Below are positions 36,991 through 48,018 of a stretch of 64,000 nt of DNA, in pieces. How positions within the stretch are numbered: the stretch's first letter is position 1; each line of letters begins with the position of its first letter. The position numbers and the translations under genes were made by a program. The DNA comes from Tigriopus japonicus (lineage: Eukaryota; Arthropoda; Copepoda; Harpacticoida; Harpacticidae): the NCBI GenBank assembly GCA_010645155.1, contig CM021314.1, positions 780,364-844,363 of the forward strand. Reading direction: 5' to 3'. Under the pieces are notes generated by a model. It ran no database searches, had not been told where the DNA came from, and saw nothing but the letters and a program-made list of their open reading frames with translations.

Positions 36991-37490
36991 GTCGAAGCGT
37001 TATAAATTAACGCGTAATCAAATCACTAAGAATCCGGCTCGTATCAACCACAAAGAATTGCTCAAAATGTGTATTAAAACAATCGTAACCAGTTCAAAGC
37101 TCGAGTGGAATTTCAATCTATCGGGTGATTCATAGGAAACGGAACAGGAAATCATTTCCATAACTCGGAAATGGTTCAGCTCACAGAAAATATGCGAATA
37201 TCATAAAGATGCAACAGATACCAAATCTTAAGATACATATGGTTTTATTCCCCTAATGTCGCTTATTTTTCGAGTCCAGCCAAATTTCGAAAGGAATAAA
37301 AAAAGTCGAAGTAACGAACGCTCTGCTTTTAGAAGTGACCCATCACAAGAAAAATCTTGGTTGCTTAAGTTTTGAACTTGGGTGAAATTGCTTTTCGTGA
37401 CTCTTCAAGCCAAGTCTTTGGCCAATCATATCCAATTAAGGTAAGGTTTCTTAAATAAAAAATATATGATTTCAATTACAAGTTATAAAC

Positions 37491-37846
37491 CAGAGGCTAG
37501 TTTTTAGACGCAAAGAACGATCTTAATATTGGACTGCCACTTGGTAAGCTGGTTGGTAAGTACGATCTTAAGATCGTTCTTTACGTCTAAAAAACTAGCC
37601 TCAGGAGTCGGCAACCGTTTTTGTGTCAAAGCCCACCAATTTCGTTAGGTAAAGTCGGGGCCCAACATACAGATGGTGGCAGGTTCATGGGCCCACAAAT
37701 TAACGATCAAAGACCTCTGGGCCAAGTACAGTACTATGGATGTCTCATGCGCCCATTATATGGGACCTTCCTCATTGCTCGTGGGCCCACCAACGATCAC
37801 CCTTGGGCCCACAAATGGGCTGCGGCCCATCGGTTGCCGACCCCTG
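37491..37846 (+). mobile_element. hAT-type MITE with a nested foldback insertion
   Basis: After removing the nested element at 37494-37601, the left end is CAGGAGTCGGCAACCG and the right end CGGTTGCCGACCCCTG, a near-perfect 16-bp inverted repeat. The outer flanks are TTATAAAC (37483-37490) and TTATATAC (37847-37854), seven of eight identical. The inside shares CAAAGCCCACCAA, CCCAACATACAGATG and CACCCTTGGGCCCA blocks with the MITE at 12575-12724. Open frames through it at 37621-37974 are not genes. Confidence 0.75.
37494..37601. mobile_element. foldback MITE, 108 bp, 3-bp target duplication CAG
   Basis: Two arms of about 32 bases (AGGCTAGTTTTTAGACGCAA onward at the left, and the reverse complement ending CTAAAAAACTAGCCT at the right) flank a ~43-base centre. 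CAG directly precedes (37491-37493) and follows (37602-37604) it. It split the hAT MITE right after its first three bases. A 3-bp duplication fits Harbinger-like or CACTA-like transposases better than hAT or Tc1. Confidence 0.75.
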
Positions 37847-37854
37847 TTATATAC

Positions 37855-40800
37855 GATAAAATTAGGTGTTCCATTTCTTTTGAAACACCCAGTAAAAGTG
37901 ATTTTTTTTTATTCCGGTCCAAAAAGTTGTTTTTTGAAGTGACGATAATTTGGTCAAAAAGTGATAAAAAGTGATTTTAAAAAAGCCTTAACAGTCTTAT
38001 TTGGCCTTGCAAGCGTAGGAGTGACATATCTCTTTAACCCTATTGGATCCACATAAAAACAGAGTTTAGGTTATCCTTTTTTATTAACTGTCATCTTGCA
38101 ATACAAGTTTAAGTTGATTTGTTTATTCACAACGGCTCACAAGACCCTAGGTAAGTGGTAGGTGTGCTGAGCTTCTCAGCAATGGAAAGCTTGGGTATGT
38201 TTAAGGTACTTTAAGGGTCAGGTGTTCATGTTTGAAGACAAAAAGATATGCTGCCTCCCTTTAGTTCTAAGCACTTGACCATTCTGTCAAAATAAATCTT
38301 TAATTTATATCAAGCTCTTTTTGTGTATATGTTTCTTGAAAGGGAAGCTTTGTCTTTTTGTCCAAGGCCTTCATATACCTCACCAGTTTTGGCGGACATG
38401 GTGAAAAAAAAATCAAAAAGGTTCCCGACCTACATTGCTAATATTTTAGTTATTCTTCAAAAGTAAGCAAACAATGAAAAGTGTTGAATACAGTGAAAAT
38501 TAGAAAAATTGCCCCAACAAGTGAAGAAATACCTACTACCAGAGACCAAAAATGTCGGAAATAATGATATTTAGAAAAAATGCCCCAAAAAGTTATTTTG
38601 GGAGAAAACGGCTCAAAAGGTGAAAACTTAAGTTTTAAATGAATCACTTTCAGCTCTGCTCTCTATGTGATGAGAAGCAATGCTAAAAGTAACGGAATCC
38701 TTATTATTTCTTAACGTTGTCGACATCTGGGGCCAACAGTTACGATATTAGAATATTAGAATGTGGGATGTTTTGAACTTGTGGTCCGGATATTTAGCAT
38801 TCGTACTAGCAAGTTTGAAATTCGGGTGGCATCAAAGTCTCCTTTGAGAAAAGATTGGCTCCAAGTCATTTCCTCTATTTTCGCAAGTCCAATCGCGATT
38901 GCACCGAAACTCAAACTGTATTGAGGGCAAGACGGCACGAAACAACAAGAAAGACCGTGTCAAGCGCCAAAGCGGTCAAACGGAAAGGAACTACGAAGCC
39001 TTGGTGGCCCACAAACGCACGCACTCACTCACTCACTCACTCACACGGCCTTTAAGGCGAGAGTAACGATGCAAGCAACATCAATGGAAGAGCAAGTTCA
39101 GTAACAACTAAAGGGAAAAGTTGGCCCAAGCTATTCTGTCGAAAGCAATTTCACTCGTTTCTCAGGAAAAAGTGTTGGTTGCAGAGTGTGCATCAATTTG
39201 TTTCGGTGTGAACACAATTACGACCGGAACCGACAGACACTTAAATGGTCGACTTTGATTTCAAACAACAATCAGGCCTTGTTCATTGCCTTGAGTGAGG
39301 CCCACTCGTGAAGTCGACCGAGAAATAGAGAGAGATACTCGTGGAGCTAGGCTTGAAAGAAGCAAAAACTCAAACAAAAGGAAGAAGAAGGCTTGAAAAG
39401 TTTAAGGACTCAGCAATCTTTTGCTCCTCTTTGTAATCTATCATTTAGGCCGTATCAGGCTTAAATATATACATGAAAGAACAATGTTGCTGAGGCATCA
39501 TCTGCCTTTTAGGATATGAAAGAATCGTTCATCGAAGGAGAAATTCCGTTCTCACAGCAAAGCTCCTTATGAAGTGAGATAAAAGCAAAAATAGCAAGCT
39601 CGAATTATTCGGTTCAACCAACCATGGCCGACCAACAAGATGGTTCTTCAATGGCAACGTGAATAGGAACACGGATGAATTGAGGTTCCATTTGAATCCC
39701 ACCTGAATCATATTTTTTCGTAAAGAGATTAACTATAGGATTTCAATTCCCAAGTGTTCCCAATTGTAAAGTGCCGTTGAAAGGTGAATACAAGTAGAAA
39801 TGAGAGAAAAATACGAAAAAAACGAGGTATTTGGGCCATTTTGGTCCGGAATAAACACCCAATCAACCGTCCGTCGAAAATAACACATTTAACAAAGGAT
39901 GTTGTTTTGGCTCGATGGCCAGCAGCAATCAAGTTATTGACCACTTTGAGGGTTTAGTTGGAACTCTAGAACCCCAACATCGAATGAAGACTCAAAAACT
40001 GAGCTTTGTTCCACCCTTGGTGGAATGGTAAGATGATGAATAGAGAGAGCCCTTTTGAAAATACAATGGAACACACTTCATAGAGTGCCTTAACAAAAAA
40101 ACGCCTTACCACTCAACCAATGTGATTTGTCGTCTAAAAGAGAAACTTTAAGGAACCACCCACAACCTAGGTAACAGGCTATAAAGTACGCTCCGTGAAA
40201 TTATTTTCCATTCATTTAACATTCGTTCTGAAGTTGTGCAAAAGAGGGGATCAAGGTTGATTTCAGAGTTATTTTTTGGAATCTCTTGAAAGACGAGCAA
40301 ATCTTCAGGGAGGAAACCCAGAATTGCAAAGCAATTCAGTGAACATCCGGCCATGTTTTCGAGTCAGCAAATGATCAAACTAAATGAAGAACTTGGGACT
40401 CTTGGAAGTCTGATCTTCGAGGGAAAAGTTATCCTTTCTGCTTTCATTCGGCATATTTCATTTTCGATTTTTGGCGAGTATGGGCTTACAATTGGAAACA
40501 CGTGGTTTTATTGGATACGAAAATCAAGTAGGAAAAGCTTAGGGATGGTTCAAACTTTTACGAGTATTACCATTTCAAAGCTATCAAGGGTGTGCTCCAA
40601 ACTTCAGAGGGAATCTGGCGTCCCCAATTTGACGGTCCACCTTGAAACATCGCAAGTCTATGGATCAATCTCCCATCAAGATAAAGGAAAGCCTTGGAAA
40701 CGCGACCAAAATCTCGGCTCAAAGGGTTCAAACGTGCTCAGAACTGACAAACAAGGCCAAGGTTGCCCAATCTATTTACAAACCATTCAACGTGTTCTAG

Positions 40801-42722
40801 GATTTGTAAGGTATCTTTGGCTCTCAGACTTTCATTTCAAGGAACCAACAACGTGCTCTGGAAAGCATATTGATCTGTCTTTAGAAGAAGCCCACAAGAA
40901 ACCCCCCCAAAAAAGGAAAAGCCAGAAAAAAGGTCTTAAGAGATCCAAGCACAATGAGTACTCCTAACCTACCTTTGACCATCGTCACAATTCGAAATGA
41001 CGACATCGATTGTGCCACCTTCATGGAACTTGCTGTTCCAAAGACTTCTTTATTCAATGGGGCACAATAGGTCTCACCAAATATATGCTTGTCGTCCAAG
41101 AGATTGTGAAGTGGCCAGACAGTGGTAAAGTGAGCAGGCATTCAACCTTAACAGAGACTTTTCTCCCCAAAGGCCATCTTCATTGGCCTTTGTCCTTGCA
41201 AGAGAAATCAAGTGATCCTCGAGGAGTTGGTGACCAGAACAGGCTTTGGAAATTGCAAGAGCGATTGAAACTTGGGCGACGATGTAAATGCTAAAAATGA
41301 TGATTTACAACGGGGTTAGCCCATAAATAAGCCCTTGCCTTTGTTCATTTCCAATCTGAAGCTAACTTCAACGTTTGCGTCAAAAACTTTGTCCATATTA
41401 TTTCAGAAAATGACACTTGAAATCCTATATTGTTTTTTTTTTCAGGGGAGGGCCAGCTCATTCGTTTTACGTTCTCTTATGTACTAAAATTTGTGAGTGT
41501 TTAACTTTTGACTCCGACGTTTGATGAGGTCGAAAATTCAAATTTGGATTTATAATCACCCAGAGGCCAACTCATGTAAAGAATAACTAGCTTGGTAGAT
41601 TGGGAAAGAAATTGGCAATTCTTGCCCTGATCCTGACCTCAGATTCCAAGAATCTGAGGTCACCTTTTCGGGAGTCTATGAAAACTACGTCTACATGCAT
41701 TTGGGTGACTGACAGATTGTTTAACTTGCTTGACCTCGTTGTACCGTTGCGTTCGAAATCCGTTATCGATCAAGTTTATCCTTTGGATTTGAGGAATCAA
41801 AATGAGGGTGAACCATTTGGTTTCCAATACAAGAAAATGTTTCTTGTTTTTCCACCAACAATCATTCTTCCTATATTGAACACGTGTAAGTTATTGATTG
41901 AACAAGGCGTGGGATTACTATCGTACAAATGCATTATCCAGTCCAGGCAATCCTCACTCCATGTGAGCTTTGTGAGTTGTACGAACTGAGTGAGAGTGTA
42001 GTGGTATGTGAGGTATGCTCTCAATTACTCACGAATGCTTCGATTATCCGAAAAGTTCACACGAACGATCCTGGAACCATTCGAAAAAGCTATTGGTCAA
42101 AATAGCCGTTCACACAATTCAAGTACAAAGATTTGTAAATTTAGAGAGAATGATCTAAGCCTAATGACAGTTCCAGCAAAAGCTAATTTTGCTACACCAG
42201 GTACTTTATTTTCAAATAAGAGCATGCTCTTATTTCCATATTTAAGTACATAAGTACGTACTCGACTCGTTCTTGGTTGATAATTGTTAACAGTCGAGGA
42301 GAAATGCTGATGTATTTTTTTGCTCCCTCAACCCATCATCAACCAAAAAATGGGTCGATGCTCAACTAAATGAAGGGAAGCTTTAATTTATTCCCTATCA
42401 ACAAGAAAATTTACAAGCAATTCTCTTAAGATTTGAAATAAGCGTCCAATCAATCAAAAAGGCCGTCCTCGAAATTTCACAGCCTCGATCAGTTTCCTTT
42501 AAAACAACGGAAGCCACCATAAAATAAGTAGACGATATCTGTAGCTTGAAAAAAGTGCCGCAAGCATGGCTAAAAACTCCCTTGAACTATCATTTGATAG
42601 ATATTTGGTTGCCAAACATCGAGAGCCACGTTGACTTACTGTATAGGGAGTCAAAAGGCGTGAAAAAGGTTGAGCATCGTCACTCGTGAAGTGCCAAACA
42701 TTCTCTTCTACCTCATCAACTA
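37855..42722. other. no supported gene
   Basis: AT-rich noncoding sequence. An (ACTC) microsatellite lies at about 39020-39043. The longest open frame is 40353-40967 (+, 204 codons); it has no recognisable domain or transmembrane segment and ends in a Lys-rich tail, so I give it low weight. A perfect 13-bp hairpin with a 3-base loop (TGACCTCAGATTC arms) is at 41634-41662. Confidence 0.45.
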
Positions 42723-43478
42723 CACTGCGACAGAAAAGTCGTGACCCCTTTTCAAAACTGTCGCTTTGGTCTGCAGCTATTGTGAGCTGAGTTAGTGGCC
42801 AAAACAAAGACCATAGGTGCCTTTGCCCAACAATCCCAAGGCTTGTTCCAGTCTCACAACGTGGCTACATGGTACCCCTCCAACAGAATGTCTCAGTTTC
42901 AACCCAACTAGCGAACCCAAGTTTTGTGACTTCAAGATAATGGTGTCAGTCAGTGATAATGGCCTGAGAGAAAGGATTATCGGCATGATAGAGGGTGAAA
43001 TGACACAGAATACCAAGAGCCTCAAGGTCTCACTGAATACAGTCAAGCGTTGGTGGTCCCACCACAAAGCCGGCCAAGGCTCAAGAACAAACCACGATCT
43101 GGTCGGCCGAGGATTGTGAAGGGAGTGGTCAAACATGTGCTTTCCCTGAGTTTTGGGAAAAAACGACAAATCACTCCAAAATTGGCAGAAAGATTGACCA
43201 AGAAGCAATGATTATCATTTATTGTAATGACCTACAACCCACTATACGAGTCCCTGAAAAATAAAGTCAAGTCAAGTCAAGAAGGGATACCCCATATCAA
43301 GAGAGAGTGTGAGACACCATTTCAAGACCCAACTTCATGTCACCTTTCCCATTCAATGCCCGAAAGGATGAAAATGGTTGTCAAAATGAAGGGGTTTTTA
43401 AGACTGTTTTTTCTGTTCTTCGTTTTTAAGACTTCTATGATCTGTTCTTCGTAGGGTCACGACTTTTCTGTCACACTG
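42723..43478 (+). mobile_element. Tc1-like transposon, internally deleted
   Basis: The ends CACTGCGACAGAAAAGTCGT (left) and ACGACTTTTCTGTCACACTG (right) are inverted repeats extending into GTGACCC, and both are bordered by TA (42721-42722 and 43479-43480). At 756 bp it is about half the usual Tc1 length. It retains the N-terminal DNA-binding part of a transposase on the plus strand: a helix-turn-helix near LRERIIGMIEGEMTQ and SLNTVKRWW, then, after a frameshift, a GRPRIVKG linker and the start of the second HTH (KRQITPKLAERLT). The catalytic DDE domain is missing. Confidence 0.85.
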
Positions 43479-46400
43479 TATGCTAACTGGACAACGGAAA
43501 ATTGGGTTGAACAATCGATTTAAAAACAAGAATAACATTTGCAACTACCAAGTTTCGCTCTTTTCTTAAGTGTCTTTTTTTACTTTTTACGGATTCGTCA
43601 TCGAGAATAGGAATTCAAGGCAAATATAATATTGCAAAAAAGTAAGCTTCCAGCCAAGTGACATTATTTGATTTGTTTTTTAGATTAGCTATTCCATACA
43701 CCTAAAATGCGTCAACCTCGCATTAGGTTATTAGCTCAGACCGTTGCTCGAATGTTTTGGCACATTTGCTATTTCTCGAGCATTTTCATCCGATGGAAAA
43801 ATGTTTTGGCAAAATTAGGCCAATGTTTTTTGACAACTCCAAAATACAGCGTTTGATATGACGAGTATTTATTTCTTGGGGCTTCTTATTTTTTGGACTT
43901 TCAAAGGCATATCTTGATGGTACCTTGTATGGTATACCTTGATGGTACCGAGCAAACCACTGGCAACCATTCGTTCTTTCATCAAGATCAATCAATAAAT
44001 TGTTCAGTTCTTGTAAAAAATGGATTGTACTCGTAATTCAGGCAACTAGAACTTTTCAAGTGTTGGCTGAAATCCGTCCGATTAGTTTACATTCCAACCG
44101 TGCCACAGTTTTTGATCAATCCGTACAATTAATTAAACTGTAAGGGGTGAGATTCAAATGTGATCATGCATGCATGGACTAACTCATGGTTTCTTTTATG
44201 TAAAAGATTATTTTTTTTGTTTACCCTTCTTTTAGGTTCTGCTAATTTTTTTAAGCCACATCAATGATGAGAAGTCATGGCTTCATTCAAATAACATCCG
44301 TAGTCTGGCTGATGTATATCCCGGTTCCTACAATTCTTTGCAGCAAATTCAACCTAGCACTACCAATTATATTAGTTCTTTGATTCTTAAATAACTTAAT
44401 GGTCTCTCATGTGTTGGTGCGGTTATTTCAAAATTGGCTTACCCTCGTTCGAATTAAGCTTTGGCTGATTTGGTATTGAGATTGAGTCCACTTTGTCTAT
44501 TTCCGTGCCTCTGGTTTCATTACTCTCACTAAGCTTTCAGAGTTGTTTTGGAATCTGATGGCACAGCAGAGTAGTGATGTGACTTGGGCAAGTAATGAGT
44601 CATCACAGACACCCCAAGCACAAGTTGTTGACAAGCATTACTTGGGCAATACACCAATACACTTCCCAAGCTCAAGGAACATTGGAAGATGCAGTTGCCG
44701 GCAGTTGCTCTTAGAAGATTTCAGATGCTTGCAGTGTGACTTAGAAGAAAAGAATGTCAAGTTGCATTTTCAATGATCTGTTGACCTTAATAATTTAGCA
44801 ATAAACAGTGGAAGTGAAACAAAAAATATTTTGATTTGGATAGCATTTGCAAAACCATGTTTTTTTCTTTAGTTTCCGTTCTAAGCCACACATGAATACA
44901 CTTTTCGAGCCAATCAAGAATGAGATTTAACAGTCACACTTGGGAACAAGCTCGGTCACTCAGAGTTGCTAGAAAAAAATATAAGATGCCAACTCTTTTT
45001 TTTAAATATTCTCAAAAGCTTTTGCATTTCTCGATACAAAAGCTTTGAATTGTGTATTTTCATCTAAAAATCCATCCTAACAAGGGCATGGGCCCTATTT
45101 CGCTGAAACTTTCTGGTTAATTGAAATTCTGATGCCGAAGGTTTAGTCTTCATTCCTAGCAAATTTGGCAAACCTGTAAGGTGGGAAAAATACTTGTACA
45201 GGCACCCAAGTAGACCCAAGTTTCGGCAAGTCCAAGGTACTGTACCGGACCGCTTGCCCAAGCTCCTGTTTGCCTCCCATCACTACAGCAGAGTTGATAA
45301 AGCGCTTTTAAGACGATAGCGTTTCCTAATGAACACTCTCCGAGGTTCAACTTGAAACAGTGGATGTTTTCTGCAAATGTATCGCGAATTTTAATTTCTC
45401 ATTGGATAGGTACACGTAAATGCATACATGTAAATACTAATGGGCCCTGATGAATCCAAGTCTGGTGTCTGATCGGAGCCACTCGGGTAATCTAAAAGCC
45501 TCGATCGACTCAACAAGAGGAAAAAGAAACACTATCGCGAACCAGACGTAAAGAACAGAGCGAAACGAACCGACCACCGTACATCATTCCTGACCGTGAT
45601 CCGGATCAAGACGGCTGGAACAGGGTTCGTGACGAATAAAAATAATCGTGTATTTTATGATGAAGTGACAATATGTTTTTAATATAGGTTTTGATCTATA
45701 CGTATGAGCGGATCCAGACTTATTTGGCCCCATTCTGAGTGATCGCATGGCTTGTGTCAATCCTTCAATTTCGTCGATATTTTTTTTTTCAATTTGAGCT
45801 TTACATAATACATGGCTGTTCACACTGTTGTTATTTGAGCCTGGTCTAATCCCGTATTTTATACCTTATTTTTATCTTTTCGCTTGTGATGGCTTGCAAT
45901 CAATATTATTATTGAATCAAAACGCTCATTGTTCAGTGATTTGTTCTATAATTTGTTTAATCTTATATTCTAGATGACAATCTCAAAATCACCCTCGAAG
46001 GGTCAATCACATTTCCCGTTACTTCATTGGCACTTCCAGACCTTGTACCCTGAAGTCAGTACTCTTAAAATCAAGTAGCTTTATTTAGAAAGATGTCTCA
46101 AGTCCAAAAGGTGACCACCGGATTTGTCAGGTTTAATACTTGTGAAAAATCCCTTCTATAAGCTGTCTTTTGGATGGAAAAGTATTTGATTGCACTCGTG
46201 TCATGTTGCTAATAAGTATAGTATTGAGTGATGATAATCATGGGATATTTGTGCAAGTGTCAAGGCTCGAACAAGTGACTGTGTCGATGTTTGTCAGTCT
46301 TTACGAATCAAAGACTAAACACAAAATGTCAGTCGCACCTCGAATCCAAATTGCAATTTTGAGTTTGTGGTGCTGTTACAAAAGTCCCGTTTACTTTTTA

Positions 46401-47937
46401 AACCTAGAGGAAACGTGGGTACGGAGGAAGACAGTCATTAAATTCAGATTCCAATGGAATTTTTACTGGGCACTCTGTTTTCCAGGGATGAAAAGCTCAG
46501 TAGGTCACATTTCGCTCAGGAGCGCAGAATGTCCTTGATTCTGTTATGACAATAAATTTATCAAGTGTTGTTCCTTTCATCCAACAGTTTGCTCAGAGCT
46601 CTAACGCCCATGCACTGTCCATAATCTCTTTATTTCGCCAAGAAATTAGCAGTGATTTTTTTATCGCTCATTTAACTAAAATATGTGGCAACCCTCGGTA
46701 AGATTGGGCCTTGGTTCGACTTCCTTCGGTGTGACTCGCACTTCTTTAATGTGGGCAATTCTAAACTTCTCAATTCAAATGACGATTATCCGTAACAGAA
46801 ACTAGTCGACCGGAATCAGCCTAAGTGTCAAAATTGGTTTCAATGAGAGGTTATTTGGCCGTAACAGGATTGAAATTGCGCTCAGTCGGTGATCAAGCAA
46901 CTTTCATTTCATAATAGAAGACCTTAAACTCGTCACCCTAGACCTCTAAATCAGCTGATGCCTGGGATGTGGAAGGCTAGGCCTGGTAAAAGGCCCAAAC
47001 AGGTTACCTATATTTTCCCGAGCAAGACCAGAATACCACGCAGGTAGAAATGACCGAGCAATTTTTTCGGAAGAGAAGTGGGTTTGAAACGTTGGCCAGG
47101 GTTAATTTTACTAACGGAAATCCATCATTTCCGTGAATCTCGCATTTTTGAGTTTCGCTCAGACTTATATCTCAAATTAATGTCATGACGGGTAAGCGCT
47201 TAGTTCAGGCCAGTTAAAATTTTCACCTTTTTATTTGTGAGGAATGACTCCGCCATTCAATCCACATTTATTTCGAGGGTTATTTTAAGGCTTGAGCGGC
47301 TGAAATCTAAGACGATTACGCGTTTATTTTAAGAAGATAGGACTCGAACGCGTGACTTAATCACAACGCCTCCATTTGGCGTACCTTGAACCCGTCCGTG
47401 TCATCTGAAATCCGCCTAAGGCCCAACGGCCGACCAGCCAGCCCAGATCAGCCCCCAACGAGAGACACTGACAGATCTCGAAAACTCCGAGCGGACATCA
47501 GGGCTGCCAATTGAGAGAAAATAACGCCAGATCCCGCCAAGCTGGCCAATTTTTGAGCGGATCTAGAATTGCCATGATCCTATCTTTAATCGGCATTCCG
47601 AATGAACGGGATAGTACTAACAGTTTTTACCGTATAACGCCGTTGAAAGGGTGAAAATGCGGGTATTAGGCCATGAGTCGATTGTCTTTTGGCTCTTAAC
47701 GCGATCATCGATTAGGGCACCCTGCGTTGTTTATTCGCATTCCCCTTTCATAGTTCTAGTTGTGAACGTATGATTCGTCGTCGTTCATTCTTCTCGAGTT
47801 GGATTGTAGTGAAGACACGCCATCACGCCATTCAGTTCCATCACGGATACCACCCTTTTCGTTCGGCCGAGCTAGAGGCGTGTCTTTGAGCTAGCTCAAC
47901 GACTCAGCCCATCGGTGAGCCCCCTCATTAGCCAACC
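43479..47937. other. no supported gene; SPT2 promoter region at the right end
   Basis: AT-rich noncoding sequence up to ~47.3 kb without recognisable coding or transposon ends. From about 47330 to 47937 base composition becomes more GC- and CpG-rich, as expected for the promoter and 5' untranslated region of the SPT2 gene. A CAGGGCTGCCAATTG motif at 47500-47514 resembles a hAT end but has no partner. No TATA box was assigned. Confidence 0.45.
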
Positions 47938-48018
47938 ATGGATTTTAGCGAGCTTTTGGGCCTGGCCCAGGAGAAACAAGGCATCAAGAAAGCGGCCATC
48001 ACCAATTTCTCCACCAAG
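47938..48018 (+). CDS. SPTY2D1: SPT2 exon 1: N-terminal motif
   Basis: The ATG lies in CCAACCATGG, a strong start context, and opens MDFSELLGLAQEKQGIKK. Twenty-seven codons end in phase 0 before the donor GTACGT. The following 806-bp intron contains an open frame (47915-48283) that simply reads through the donor. Confidence 0.9.

Noticed and set aside
47331..47410. tRNA-like T-arm (GCGTTCGAGTCC on the minus strand)
   Set aside because: No complementary stems or cloverleaf could be folded around it.
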